NCBI RefSeq assembly: GCF_000426365.1
Contig: NZ_AUFF01000003.1
Location: 186,001 to 250,000, forward strand
Length of the DNA stretch: 64,000 nt
Origin: Arenimonas composti TR7-09 = DSM 18010
Lineage (GTDB): Bacteria; Pseudomonadota; Gammaproteobacteria; Xanthomonadales; Xanthomonadaceae
Reading direction: 5' to 3'
Under the pieces are notes generated by a model. The model saw only the letters and a program-made list of their open reading frames with translations. It had not been told where the DNA came from and did not search any database. The translations under genes were made by a program, and so were the position numbers. Shown piece by piece: positions 46,612 through 55,047 of the stretch; within the stretch, counting starts at the first letter, position 1; the number at the start of each line of letters is the position of its first letter.

Positions 46612-46626
46612 TGATAACGACTCTCA
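46612..46626. promoter_or_regulatory. Fur box upstream of the ferric transport genes
   Basis: TGATAACGACTCTCA matches the 7-1-7 Fur consensus (TGATAATnATTATCA) at 11 of 14 positions. It lies 28-42 bp upstream of the fbpA start, where repressor binding would cover the promoter. Confidence 0.7.
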
Positions 46627-46662
46627 AGACCGGGAGGTAGCGCCCAAGCTGCCGGGATCAGG

Positions 46663-46864
46663 TTTTCGACACGGATTCACACGGATGAACGCAGATCAAA
46701 GCGGCTGAAGCCATCAACGATGGCGCGATGTCCGGGCGGCGGCCAGGACCCGGCGGTCGCGATGCGCCGAATCCACGACGTGCGGCGGCCACGGACGGCC
46801 GACAGCAAAAGAACCGCTTGATCCGCTGTTATCCGCGCTTATCCGAGTGAATCCGTGTCGAAAA
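46663..46864. repeat. Decamer-armed inverted repeat (ACACGGATTC type)
   Basis: The left arm (46663-46704) reads in 10-base steps, ACACGGATTC, ACACGGATGA, ACGCAGATCA. The right arm (46814-46864) is the inverted counterpart with one extra unit (TTATCCGCGC, TTATCCGAGT, GAATCCGTGT). Both ends carry CGAAAA or its complement TTTTCG. The 109-bp interior is unique GC-rich sequence with no gene. Confidence 0.85.
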
Positions 46865-46883
46865 ATGAACCTCATGGAGGAGG

Positions 46884-47318
46884 CTACTCCGCCGGGACGA
46901 CCTGCAGGGCCATGTCGCGGACGCCGGTGATGCGGACGCGGACGCCCTGGGGGAGGTCGGGGCCTTCGGCGATCCAGAAGGCATCGCCGATCTTCAGCCG
47001 GCCGCGGCCGTCGACGATCGCCTGTTCGAGCACGTGCACCTGGCCGACCAGCTGCTCGCCGCGGCGATTGAGCAACGGCTGCTCGCTGGGGCGGCCGCGG
47101 CCACGCAGGAACTTCAGGTAGACCGGCACCAGCACCGCCGCGAACACGCAGAACACCACCGCCTGCCAGACCAGCGGAAGTCCGGGCACCGCCAGCAGCA
47201 CCAGGAACACGCCGCCGGCAGCGATGCCGGCCCAGACCAGGAACACGCCGGGCGCGACGGTCTCGCCGGCGATCAGCAGCAGGGCGACCGCGGCCCAGGC
47301 GATCTGCGTGCCGGTCAT
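46884..47318 (-). CDS. NfeD-like membrane protein
   Basis: The 144-residue product has three or four hydrophobic helices followed by an OB-like NfeD C-terminal domain ('GRPSEQPLLNRRGEQLVGQVHVLEQAIVDGRGRLKIGDAFW' in part 'GEQLVGQVHVLEQAIVDG'). Short NfeD proteins partner with SPFH proteins in membrane microdomains. It overlaps the stop of the upstream SPFH gene (ATGA at 47315-47320), the usual order. Confidence 0.9.
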   Translation of the reverse strand: MTGTQIAWAAVALLLIAGETVAPGVFLVWAGIAAGGVFLVLLAVPGLPLVWQAVVFCVFAAVLVPVYLKFLRGRGRPSEQPLLNRRGEQLVGQVHVLEQAIVDGRGRLKIGDAFWIAEGPDLPQGVRVRITGVRDMALQVVPAE

Positions 47319-48268
47319 CAGGCCCCCGCGCGCGGCGGCTGCGGCGCTTCGACGCGCCCGGCCAGGCCCTGCTTCGCCAGCTCGGCGATGCCCGCCAGCG
47401 AACCGATCACGCCGCTCGCCTCCATCGGCATCAGCACGAACTTCTGGTTCGGCGCCTCGGCCAGCGACTTGAAGGCCTCGATGTACTTCTGCGCGACGAA
47501 ATAGTTGATCGCCTGCACGTTGCCGGCGGCGATCGCGTCGGAAACCATCTGCGTCGCCTTGGCCTCGGCCTCGGCGAGGCGCTCGCGGGCCTCGGCGTCG
47601 CGGAAGGCGGCCTCGCGCTTGCCCTCGGCTTCCAGGATCGCGCCCTGCTTCTCGCCCTCGGCGCGCAGGATTTCCGAGGCACGGTGGCCCTCGGCCTCGA
47701 GGATGTTCGCGCGCTTCTCGCGCTCGGCCTTCATCTGCCGCGCCATCGCGTCGACCAGGTCGCGCGGCGGCTGGATGTCCTTGAGCTCGATGCGGTTGAC
47801 CTTGATGCCCCACGGATGCGTGGCCTGGTCGACGACGCCGAGCAGCTTGGCGTTGATCTCGTCGCGCTTGGACAGCGACTCGTCGAGGTCCATCGAACCG
47901 ATCGCGGTGCGGATGTTGGTCATGACCAGCGCGATCGTCGCCTGCTCGAGGTTCGAGACCTCGTAGGCCGCCTTCGCGGCGTCGAGCACCTGGAAGAACA
48001 CCACGCCGTCGACCTTCACCACCGCGTTGTCGCGGGTGATCACGTCCTGCGAGGGGATGTCGAGCACCTGCTCCATCATGTTCACCTTGCGGCCGATGCC
48101 CTGGACGATCGGGAACAGCAGGTTCAGGCCCGGGGTCAGCGTGTGCGTGTAGCGGCCGAAGCGCTCGACCGTCCACTCGTAGCCCTGCGGCACCATCCGC
48201 ACCGCCTTGAACAGGAAGACCAGCGCGGCGAACAGCAGGATGAAGGCGAAGAAGGTGGCGGCGGTCAC
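47318..48268 (-). CDS. SPFH/band 7 protein (paraslipin/QmcA-like)
   Basis: The 316-residue product has one N-terminal membrane helix (residues 4-22), the SPFH domain ('VRMVPQGYEWTVERFGRYTHTLTPGLNLLFP' in part 'GYEWTVERFGRYTHTLTPGL') and a long Glu/Ala/Arg coiled coil (residues 175-265). 'QALDQATHPWGIKVNRIEL' like 'VVDQATHPWGIKVNRIELKDI' is the paraslipin signature. It should form large membrane rings. It starts at GTG 48266-48268, and NfeD follows directly. Confidence 0.93.
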   Translation of the reverse strand: MTAATFFAFILLFAALVFLFKAVRMVPQGYEWTVERFGRYTHTLTPGLNLLFPIVQGIGRKVNMMEQVLDIPSQDVITRDNAVVKVDGVVFFQVLDAAKAAYEVSNLEQATIALVMTNIRTAIGSMDLDESLSKRDEINAKLLGVVDQATHPWGIKVNRIELKDIQPPRDLVDAMARQMKAEREKRANILEAEGHRASEILRAEGEKQGAILEAEGKREAAFRDAEARERLAEAEAKATQMVSDAIAAGNVQAINYFVAQKYIEAFKSLAEAPNQKFVLMPMEASGVIGSLAGIAELAKQGLAGRVEAPQPPRAGA

Positions 48269-48365
48269 GGCGGTGCTCCCCTGGAATCCGGACCCAGTCT
48301 AGCGGTCCGGCGCGGCGGCCGGCGACTGCCGCCGGCGTGCGGGCGAATCGCGGATAATCGCCGCC

Positions 48366-49046
48366 ATGCTCGTCCACATCCCCGACCTGATCGACGCCGC
48401 CACCCTGGCCGGATTCCGCCGCGACCTCGCCGCCGCGTCCTGGGTCGACGGCCGCGGCACCGCCGGCCACCTCGCCGTGCACGCCAAGCTCAACCAGCAG
48501 CTGGCGGCCGACGATCCGCTGGCGAAGCGGCTCGGCGACATCGTGCTGCAGGCGCTGTCCGGCAACCGCCTGTTCATGGCCGCGGCACTGCCGTTGCGGG
48601 TGCTGCCGCCGAAGTTCAACCGCTATGCCGACGGCGGCACCTACGGCTTCCACGTCGACGGCGCGGTGATGAACGCGCCGGGCCTGCCGCAGCGCGTGCG
48701 CACCGACCTGTCGGCGACGCTGTTCCTCAGCGATCCCGACGAATACGAAGGCGGCGAGCTGGTGATCCAGGACGTGTTCGGCGACCGCCGGGTGAAGCTG
48801 CCCGCGGGGCATCTCGTTCTCTATCCGGGCACCAGCGTGCACCAGGTGACGCCGGTGACCCGCGGCGCCCGTGTCGCCGCCTTCTTCTGGATCCAGAGCC
48901 TGGTCCGCGAGGATGCCCAGCGCGCGCTGCTGCTCGAACTCGACCTGGCGATCCAGAAACTGGCGCTCGACGTTCCCGGCAATCCCGAAATCGCCCGCCT
49001 GACCGGCGTCTACCACAACCTGCTGCGGCGCTGGTCGGACACGTGA
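48366..49046 (+). CDS. piuC: PKHD-type Fe(II)/2OG hydroxylase (PiuC-like)
   Basis: The 226-residue product matches PKHD hydroxylases. Iron ligands are H96 and D98 ('[10 protein letters not shown]') and H159 ('[12 protein letters not shown]'), and R169 binds 2-oxoglutarate. '[12 protein letters not shown]' is the usual strand, and the C-terminal '[14 protein letters not shown]' is diagnostic. PiuC is linked to iron-dependent uptake systems in pseudomonads and is often Fur-regulated, but no Fur box is obvious here. Its stop overlaps the GTG of the next gene. Confidence 0.93.
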   Translation: MLVHIPDLIDAATLAGFRRDLAAASWVDGRGTAGHLAVHAKLNQQLAADDPLAKRLGDIVLQALSGNRLFMAAALPLRVLPPKFNRYADGGTYGFHVDGAVMNAPGLPQRVRTDLSATLFLSDPDEYEGGELVIQDVFGDRRVKLPAGHLVLYPGTSVHQVTPVTRGARVAAFFWIQSLVREDAQRALLLELDLAIQKLALDVPGNPEIARLTGVYHNLLRRWSDT

Positions 49047-50131
49047 GCGGCGCCGCGGCGAGCCCGATCCCGGCCGGCGTGCGCTGCGCCGATGACTGGA
49101 TCACGCATGCCCGCGCCCGCCTGGATCCCGATGTCTACGCCTGGCTCGCCGGCGGCGCTGCCCGTACCTTTCTCGACAACCGCATGGCCTTCGACCGCCG
49201 CCGCCTGCTGCCGCGGATGCTCGCGGACGTCGCCGGCGGCGACACCCGCGTCGAGCTGTTCGGCGACCTGCTCGCGCATCCCTTCCTGCTCGCGCCGGTC
49301 GGCCACCAGACCCTGCTGCACCCCGAGGGCGAGCTCGCCAGCGCCCGCGGCGCCGCGGCGATGGGTGCCGGCATGGTCGCGGCGACGCTGTCCGGCTTCC
49401 GGCTAGAGGACATCGCCGCCTGCGGCGTGGCGCCGCTGTGGTTCCAGCTCTACTGGCAGCCGCGGCGCGAGGACACCCTGGCGCTGGTGCGGCGCGCCGA
49501 AGCCGTCGGCTGCCGCGCCCTCGTGCTCACCGTCGACCTGCCGATCGCGCCGCCGCAGCTGAGCGAACGGATCGCCGGCCGCTTGCCGCGGATACCGGCG
49601 AACCTCGCCGGCATGGCGCCGTCGCCCTCGTTCACCGCGATGCCCGGCGGCCCCGGCCCACTGCAGAGCCCGCTGCTGGCGGCGGCGCCGCGCTGGGACG
49701 ACGTCGCCTGGCTGGAGGCGCAGACCCGGCTGCCGCTGCTGCTCAAGGGCGTGCTGCATCCGGACGATGCCCGCCGCGCGCTCGCACTCGGCCTCGACGG
49801 CCTGATCGTTTCCAACCACGGCGCCCGCACCGTCGACCGCACGGTCGCCAGCCTCGACGCCCTGCCGGCGGTCGCCGCCGCGGTCGCCGGCAGGGTGCCG
49901 GTGCTGTTCGACGGCGGCATCCACGACGGCAGTGAAGCCCTGATCGCCCGCGCCCTCGGCGCCGACGCCGTGCTGATCGGCCGCGCCGCGATGTACGCCC
50001 TGGCCGTCGCCGGCGCGCCAGGCGTCGCCCATGTCCTGCATCTGCTGCGGACGGAGCTGGAGATGGCGATGGCGCTGGTGGGGTGTGGGCGGTGGCTCGA
50101 GGCCGGGCCCGGCATCCTGTTCAGCGACTGA
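49043..50131 (+). CDS. FMN-dependent alpha-hydroxy-acid dehydrogenase, atypical
   Basis: The 362-residue product has the TIM-barrel FMN fold of lactate/glycolate dehydrogenases: '[28 protein letters not shown]', '[25 protein letters not shown]', 'LVLTVDLP', '[22 protein letters not shown]' (catalytic His) and '[28 protein letters not shown]', each quoted in part. It differs from the norm: DGGIRRG is DGGIHDG, and the loop after TVDLP lacks the GxRExD block and is replaced by '[17 protein letters not shown]'. The substrate is therefore uncertain. GTG 49043 overlaps the piuC stop. Confidence 0.85.
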   Translation: MSGAAASPIPAGVRCADDWITHARARLDPDVYAWLAGGAARTFLDNRMAFDRRRLLPRMLADVAGGDTRVELFGDLLAHPFLLAPVGHQTLLHPEGELASARGAAAMGAGMVAATLSGFRLEDIAACGVAPLWFQLYWQPRREDTLALVRRAEAVGCRALVLTVDLPIAPPQLSERIAGRLPRIPANLAGMAPSPSFTAMPGGPGPLQSPLLAAAPRWDDVAWLEAQTRLPLLLKGVLHPDDARRALALGLDGLIVSNHGARTVDRTVASLDALPAVAAAVAGRVPVLFDGGIHDGSEALIARALGADAVLIGRAAMYALAVAGAPGVAHVLHLLRTELEMAMALVGCGRWLEAGPGILFSD

Positions 50132-50262
50132 GAAACGAGGAACGAGGAACGAGAAACGAGTGGTAGGAGCGGCTTCAGCCGCGATCACTCCCCCCTCGCG
50201 CAAAGCGCGCGCCGTCACTCGTTCCTCGTTCCTCGTTTCTCGTTTCTCGCTCCTCGCCTCCC
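50131..50262. repeat. Heptamer-armed element enclosing a REP palindrome
   Basis: The left arm (50131-50160) has units GAAACGA, GGAACGA, GGAACGA, GAAACGA. A type A REP follows (50163-50185), then a hairpin core CCTCGCGCAAAGCGCGCG (50193 onward), and the right arm (50216-50262) of CTCGTTC, CTCGTTC, CTCGTTT, CTCGTTT, CTCGCTC. The arms are inverted copies. This is the only place where both repeat families are nested. Confidence 0.88.
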
Positions 50263-50300
50263 AGTGCGACGCTTTCGCCGCCAGGCGCATCCTACCCCCC

Positions 50301-50870
50301 GTGACCAGCCCTTCCGCCTTCGCGATCGACGTCCCCGAGAGCCTCGTGGCCCGTGCCCGTGGCGGCGAGGCGAGCGCCTTCGAGCAACTGTACCGGCGCT
50401 TCGAGCGGCCGGTGTTCACGCTGGCGCTGCGCCTGCTCGGCGACCGCGAGGAAGCGCAGGACGCGCTGCAGGACACGATGCTGAAGCTGTTCGACCGCAT
50501 CGGTGAATTCCGCGCCGAGTCGCCGTTCTGGGGCTGGCTGCGGCAGATCGCGGTCAACGAGGCGCTGATGCGCCTGCGCAAGCGCAGCCGCCAACCCTTC
50601 GCCGACGACGCCGACGAGGTCGAGCTGGAGGCGCACGAAACCCTGCTGCCGCCGGCCGCCGCCGACGCCGCCCTGCTGTCGAAAGCGTTGCAGGCGATGC
50701 CCGACGCCACCCGCAGCGTGCTCTGGCTGTACCACGCCGAGGGCTACACCCACGACGAGATCGCCGCCCTGATGGGCCGCACCGCGTCCTTCTCGAAATC
50801 GCAGCTCGCGCGCGGCACCCGCCGCCTGCGCGAGCAGCTGCAGATCACCCCGGAGTTGAGCCATGCCTGA
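50301..50870 (+). CDS. ECF RNA polymerase sigma factor
   Basis: The 189-residue product (from GTG 50301) has region 2 ('AFEQLYRRFERPVFTLALRLL' to 'EAQDALQDTMLKLFDRIGEFR', about residues 24-75) and region 4 ('MPDATRSVLWLYHAEGYTHDEIAALMGRTASFSKSQLARG', quoted in part). It is an extracytoplasmic-function type sigma factor. The upstream repeat leaves only about 38 bp for its promoter. Its end overlaps the start of a single-TM protein by 8 bp. Confidence 0.9.
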   Translation: MTSPSAFAIDVPESLVARARGGEASAFEQLYRRFERPVFTLALRLLGDREEAQDALQDTMLKLFDRIGEFRAESPFWGWLRQIAVNEALMRLRKRSRQPFADDADEVELEAHETLLPPAAADAALLSKALQAMPDATRSVLWLYHAEGYTHDEIAALMGRTASFSKSQLARGTRRLREQLQITPELSHA

Positions 50871-51450
50871 CGATGTCCTGGTCCGCGAAGAGCGGCCGCC
50901 GTTGGAGATCGGCGCCGCGCTGATGGCCCTGCCGCTGGAGACGCCGGACCGCAGCGCCTGGCCGCGGCTGGCCGAACGCATCGCCGCCGCCGAACGCGCG
51001 CGGGCGCCGCGCCGGCGCTGGCCGTTCGCGCTCGCCGCCGCCGCGGTGCTGGCGCTGGTTGCGCTGATGCCGCGCTGGCAGGCGGGCACCCTGCCGTCGC
51101 CGGCGCCGTCCTCGCCGGTGGCGACCGCGCCGGCTTCCGGCGTCGCCGGCGAAGACGCCAGCCTCGCCGAACTGATGTCCGAGTCGGCGCGCCTGGAACA
51201 CCTGCTCGCGGCGATGGGCGGCAGCGACGCGCTGTCGGCCAGCGCGACCCTGGTGAGCCTGGAATTCGACGACCGTCTGGCGCGCCTCGACACCGCGCTC
51301 GCCGACCCGAGCCTCGACGCCGAGGACCGCCGCCTGCTGTGGCGCCACCGCGTCGCGCTGCTGCGCGACTACGCCGGCCTGCAGGGCACCGCGCAGTGGC
51401 TCGCCGCCGAAGGCCGCGGCGGTGACGGCGAACTCGTCGCCGTGTTCTGA
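50863..51450 (+). CDS. Single-pass membrane protein, putative anti-sigma partner
   Basis: The 195-residue product has an N-terminal cytosolic part (1-52), one transmembrane helix at about residues 53-69 ('FALAAAAVLALVALMP') after a basic cluster, and a periplasmic helical tail. Translation overlaps the sigma gene, and a PDZ protein gene follows after 38 bp, so a sensor or regulator of the sigma factor is the natural reading. No classical zinc-binding anti-sigma motif is present. Its design parallels 23504-24007. Confidence 0.72.
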   Translation: MPDDVLVREERPPLEIGAALMALPLETPDRSAWPRLAERIAAAERARAPRRRWPFALAAAAVLALVALMPRWQAGTLPSPAPSSPVATAPASGVAGEDASLAELMSESARLEHLLAAMGGSDALSASATLVSLEFDDRLARLDTALADPSLDAEDRRLLWRHRVALLRDYAGLQGTAQWLAAEGRGGDGELVAVF

Positions 51451-51488
51451 CCCTCCCCGCACGACCCCCACCGTTACCGAGGTTCCCG

Positions 51489-52742
51489 ATGAAATCCCGC
51501 CTGCTTCCCCTCGCCCTCACGGTCGCGCTCGCGGTCCCGGTGGTCGCCGTCGCCGCCGAGCCGGCACCGCGCGCACCGACCGCCGCCGACCGCGCCGCGA
51601 TCGCCGCCGCCCGCGCCGAACTCGACCGCGCCCGCGCCGAACTCGAGCGTGCCGCCGCGCGCGTCGCCGAACTCGACAGCACCGACCTCGAACGCCTGCG
51701 CTTCCAGGTGATCGAGGCCGCCGAAGCCGCCGCCGCCCGCCCCGGCATCGGCATCGTCATGGCATCCAACCCGGAAGGCGGCGTACGCATCGCCGCGGTC
51801 ACACCCGACGGCCCCGCCGACAAGGCCGGCCTGCGCGCCGGCGACGTGCTGGTCAGCGTCGACGGCCGCCGCATCAGCGGCGGCGGCGGTGCCGGCGACG
51901 ACAGCGCCATCGCCAGCGCCCGCACGCAGCTGCACGACCTGCGCAAGGGCCAGCAGCTGCGGATCGGCTATCGCCGCGACGGCCGCGACGGCGAGGCGCT
52001 GGTGACCGTCGACGACATCTCGCGCGTGATGGTGTTCACGCGCGACGCCGGGAACCACGCGCGCGAGGCCCGCCGGCATGCCGAATTCGCCCGCGGCGAG
52101 GCCGCCCGTGCGCTCGAGCTGATCGCCCCCGGTGTACGCGTTGACCTCGAGCGCATCGCCGCCGCCCCCTGCGCCGCCGGCGACGCCGACTGCCGCGTTC
52201 CGGTGCTCAGCGAGGCCTTCCGCTGGAACGGCCTGAACCTGGCCGCGCTCGAGCCGAAACTCGGCCGCTACTTCGGCACCGACCGCGGCGTCCTGGTGAT
52301 CAGCGGCGGCGACACCGTCGGCGGCCTCGAGCCGGGCGACGTGATCCGCCGCATCGGTGGTGAGGCGGTGGCGACGCCGCGCGACGCGATGCGCCTGCTG
52401 CGCGACCGCGGCGAAGGCGAGAAGGTGCGCGTCGACGTGCTGCGCGAGCGCGCCGAACGCAGCGTCGAGGTCACCGTGCCGGAAGCGCCGCCGCTGCGCT
52501 GGTTCGCGCCGCCGCCGCCGACCCCGCCGACGCCGCCGACGCCGCCGGCACCGCCTGCTGCCCCGACGCCGCCGGCAGCGCCGCGCATCACCGCGCCGGC
52601 GCCGCCGGCCCCGCCGGCACCGCCGCGGCCGCCGGAAACCGCCTGGTTCGATGCCGACGGCGAGGTGATCCGCATCGTCCGCGGCGACGTGGCCGTCAGC
52701 GACGGCGACGACGGGAAGGCGACGGTCGTGCTCGTGCGCTGA
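51489..52742 (+). CDS. Exported double-PDZ protein with proline-rich tail
   Basis: The 417-residue precursor has a signal peptide (about residues 1-22), a predicted Ala/Arg/Glu coiled coil (25-80), a first PDZ ('GIGIVMASNPEGGVRIAAV', from residue 86), a middle domain and a second PDZ ('GVLVISGGDTVGGLEPGD', about 257-330). Residues 340-383 are a Pro/Ala stretch such as 'PPPPTPPTPPTPPAPPAAP', and a short folded tail follows. No protease triad is visible, so it is not a DegP or RseP. It may scaffold or sense misfolded envelope proteins for the sigma system. Confidence 0.85.
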   Translation: MKSRLLPLALTVALAVPVVAVAAEPAPRAPTAADRAAIAAARAELDRARAELERAAARVAELDSTDLERLRFQVIEAAEAAAARPGIGIVMASNPEGGVRIAAVTPDGPADKAGLRAGDVLVSVDGRRISGGGGAGDDSAIASARTQLHDLRKGQQLRIGYRRDGRDGEALVTVDDISRVMVFTRDAGNHAREARRHAEFARGEAARALELIAPGVRVDLERIAAAPCAAGDADCRVPVLSEAFRWNGLNLAALEPKLGRYFGTDRGVLVISGGDTVGGLEPGDVIRRIGGEAVATPRDAMRLLRDRGEGEKVRVDVLRERAERSVEVTVPEAPPLRWFAPPPPTPPTPPTPPAPPAAPTPPAAPRITAPAPPAPPAPPRPPETAWFDADGEVIRIVRGDVAVSDGDDGKATVVLVR

Positions 52743-52825
52743 GTGGACCCCCTATCGGCGCCGCGGCTTGCCAGCGCCGCGGCGCCGCTGCTGTACTGGC
52801 GCGCCTCTCGCCACCGTTGTGACCG

Positions 52826-53875
52826 ATGCCGCGCCCGCACCGATACGCCATTCCCGTCGGCGTCGCCGCGCTCCTGCTTTCCGCAGCCGCCTGGTGGCTG
52901 TCGCCGCCGCAGGCAGCGCCGGCAGTCGATGCCTCGCCGGTTGCGCATCCGGAATCGATCGCGGACCCCGCGACGCCCGTCCCGACCGCCGCCGGTACGG
53001 CAGCGCTGCCGGCACTGCCCTCGCCGTCCCTGCCGCTGGCCGAACAGCTCGGCCCGCTGCAGCAACGCGCTGCCGCCGGTGACGGCAAGGCCGCCTGCCG
53101 GCTGGCGATGCAACTGCTCCGCTGCGATGTCGCCAACCGCCTCACTGCGGGGATGCATGCGCAGTCGGCGGCACTCGAGCAGGCGCTCGACACGATGCCC
53201 GCGGACCAGCTCGAGCAGCTGCAGCTGTTGCTGGAACGTCACGGTGCCGTCGTCGACGACTGCGCCGCCGTGCCCGCGGGCCTCGCGGCGCAGCGCGGCA
53301 CCCTGCTTCGCCAGGCCGCGCTCGCCGGGGAGATCGACGCGATCCTGCTCTATGCGTACGGCGCTCATCTGGACTTCGGCCATGACGCACCGATCGACGG
53401 CGGCCGACCGCGCCCGCGCGATCCGACCGGCCAGCCACGCGACTATTCCTGGCTACGCGACCCGGCGTTCGATGCGTGGAAGCGCGAGGCACCGGCCCTG
53501 CTGCACGCCGCCTTCGCTGCCGGCAGCGTCGACGCACTGAGCGCGCTGAGCAGCGGCTACGCGGGATCCGTCGACCAGGCATCGCCGGTACGCGCCTTGC
53601 TGCCGCACGACATGGTGATGCACAACGCGCTGCTGATGCTCGCAAGCCGGATCCGCTGGTGGGCCGACGGCAAGCCCCCGCGCTTCCTCACGGCCGAGGG
53701 CCGCACCGCAGCGAACGAACTCGTTGACCGCTGGCACCGCGAGTACTTCGCCCGCGCCATCGAACGGCCCGGCCTCCGGGTTCACCCCGGCGCTCCGCCT
53801 TACGAGCTGATCAAGCTCGATCCCCATGCGCGTGCGCGCATCGATTGCGCGCATCGGGGAGGCGCCGCGCGATGA
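52826..53875 (+). CDS. Four-cysteine envelope protein, paralogue 1 (unrecognised family)
   Basis: The 349-residue product has an N-terminal signal or membrane anchor (residues 8-25), a Pro/Ala linker to about 72, and helical repeats. Shared family blocks are 'RAAAGDGKAACRLAMQLLRC' (C91, C100), a third Cys at C146, 'LLRQAALAGEIDAILLYAYG', 'LRDPAFDAWKREAPALLHAA' and a last Cys at C341. The repeat blocks resemble Sel1-like helices. All four cysteines recur in the three paralogues downstream. I do not recognise a named domain. Its stop overlaps the next paralogue's ATG at 53872. Confidence 0.8.
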   Translation: MPRPHRYAIPVGVAALLLSAAAWWLSPPQAAPAVDASPVAHPESIADPATPVPTAAGTAALPALPSPSLPLAEQLGPLQQRAAAGDGKAACRLAMQLLRCDVANRLTAGMHAQSAALEQALDTMPADQLEQLQLLLERHGAVVDDCAAVPAGLAAQRGTLLRQAALAGEIDAILLYAYGAHLDFGHDAPIDGGRPRPRDPTGQPRDYSWLRDPAFDAWKREAPALLHAAFAAGSVDALSALSSGYAGSVDQASPVRALLPHDMVMHNALLMLASRIRWWADGKPPRFLTAEGRTAANELVDRWHREYFARAIERPGLRVHPGAPPYELIKLDPHARARIDCAHRGGAAR

Positions 53876-54822
53876 ATCGCCGCTCGTTGCTCCTGGCGAC
53901 CGTGCTGCTCGCCGTGGCGGCGGCGACCTGGCTGTGGTCACGCGCCGACACCACTCGCCCGGCGGAGGCCCCGGCCGAAGTCGCCGCACCGGCGCTCCCG
54001 CCGCCGTCGCGGCCGCTGCCGACGATCGCGCTGCCGGTCGTGCCGCCGCCGCCGGCGATTCCGACGCGCGAGACCGCCGGCGCGCCGCGCCATGCCGTCG
54101 CAGCGTTCTACAAGTCGAACCGGATGCTCGACCGCCTCGACGCGCTGCGGGACCTCGCCGACGCCGGCGAGCCCCGCGCCGCCTGCCGCATCGCCCGTCT
54201 GCTGCTGGCCTGCGGGCCGATCCGGAACCACGTGGCGTCCCTGCGTCCGCCGGGTGCTGTCGGCGAAACCCGGGGCGTGTCCACCGCGGCGACGGAACTG
54301 CGCGGCCTCGCGATCGAGTGCAGCATGTTCGCGAGCGATGCGCCGACGCTGCTCTCGCACTACCTGCGCCAGGCCGCGCTCGCCGGCGATCCCGAATCGA
54401 TGCTGCGCTACGCCGATGGGCAACACTGGCCCGAGGACTTCGCGCACGTCTTCGCCGACCCGGTGTTCGACGCCTGGCGCGCCGAAGCACTGCCGATGCT
54501 CGAACGCGCGCGCGCCGCCGGCATCGTCGAGGCGGTCGAACTGCTCGAGGCCGCCTATGCCCATGATGCGACGCCGCTCGCCGGCCTCGTCGAGAACGAT
54601 GCCGAAACCGCGATGTCTTATGCGCTGCTGCGCGCCCGTTTCGGCGGCCCGACGCCCGAGCAGCTTGCCGACGCCGCGGCGCAGCAACGCGCGGCGACCC
54701 GCGCCGAGGCGATGTACCGCCGCGATTTCGCCGGTGGCGGCACCCATGTCGACGCGCAGTCGCCGGTACCAGGCGCGCTCGATCCCGACAAGGAATCGGA
54801 AGCCTGCGGAGGCTTTCAGTGA
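53872..54822 (+). CDS. Four-cysteine envelope protein, paralogue 2
   Basis: The 316-residue product has a signal or anchor at residues 5-22, a Pro-rich linker, and the family blocks 'LADAGEPRAACRIARLLLAC' (C105, C114), C150, 'LRQAALAGDPESMLRYADG', 'FADPVFDAWRAEALPMLERA' and C312 near the end. It is translationally coupled to paralogue 1 (ATGA). After its TGA the same reading frame continues for 66 codons into a region that resembles the C-terminus of paralogue 4, which is treated as a separate remnant. The function is unknown. Confidence 0.8.
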   Translation: MNRRSLLLATVLLAVAAATWLWSRADTTRPAEAPAEVAAPALPPPSRPLPTIALPVVPPPPAIPTRETAGAPRHAVAAFYKSNRMLDRLDALRDLADAGEPRAACRIARLLLACGPIRNHVASLRPPGAVGETRGVSTAATELRGLAIECSMFASDAPTLLSHYLRQAALAGDPESMLRYADGQHWPEDFAHVFADPVFDAWRAEALPMLERARAAGIVEAVELLEAAYAHDATPLAGLVENDAETAMSYALLRARFGGPTPEQLADAAAQQRAATRAEAMYRRDFAGGGTHVDAQSPVPGALDPDKESEACGGFQ

Positions 54823-55023
54823 AGCGTCGTCAGCTTCGGCGAGGACACCGCGCCGGGCAGCCTCGACGCGGCCAGTCGCGCGCCGATCAACGCCGAGGCG
54901 GCGCGCCTGCACGCGCAATGGTTCGACAACCGCGTCCACACCGACGACGAGGCGCGGCGGCGCCTGTCCTGGCCTTCGCCGCTGGACGATTCGCCCACCG
55001 CCCGCGCGCCCTGCAGCGACTGA
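54823..55023 (+). pseudogene. C-terminal remnant of a fifth paralogue
   Basis: These 66 codons plus stop are in the same frame as paralogue 2, directly after its TGA. The block 'AARLHAQWFDNRV' followed by 'DDEARRRL' and a late 'RAPC' aligns with 'LAASMHARHFGDRVYSPDE', 'TTRLASGLVP' and 'RTPC' at the end of paralogue 4. No N-terminal two-thirds is present, and no start codon or ribosome site is apparent. The best explanation is loss of most of a tandem copy by recombination between paralogues. TGA readthrough cannot be ruled out but has no support. Confidence 0.7.
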
Positions 55024-55028
55024 TCCGC

Positions 55029-55034
55029 TACAAT
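55029..55034 (+). promoter_or_regulatory. -10 box for the riboswitch transcript
   Basis: TACAAT, preceded by CCGC, lies 22 bp before the first conserved riboswitch block. No good -35 is seen, as the upstream bases are the end of the paralogue remnant. Confidence 0.5.
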
Positions 55035-55047
55035 CCGCGGGCTTTCC

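Noticed and set aside
46585-46883. A small gene between fbpA and the NfeD gene
   Set aside because: No frame with a start and ribosome site avoids the decamer arms. The interior is short and has no motif.
54820-54822. TGA after paralogue 2 considered as a selenocysteine or readthrough codon
   Set aside because: Paralogue 2 already has a complete family-type end with its C-terminal Cys, the downstream block duplicates that end, and no SECIS-like hairpin was evident.
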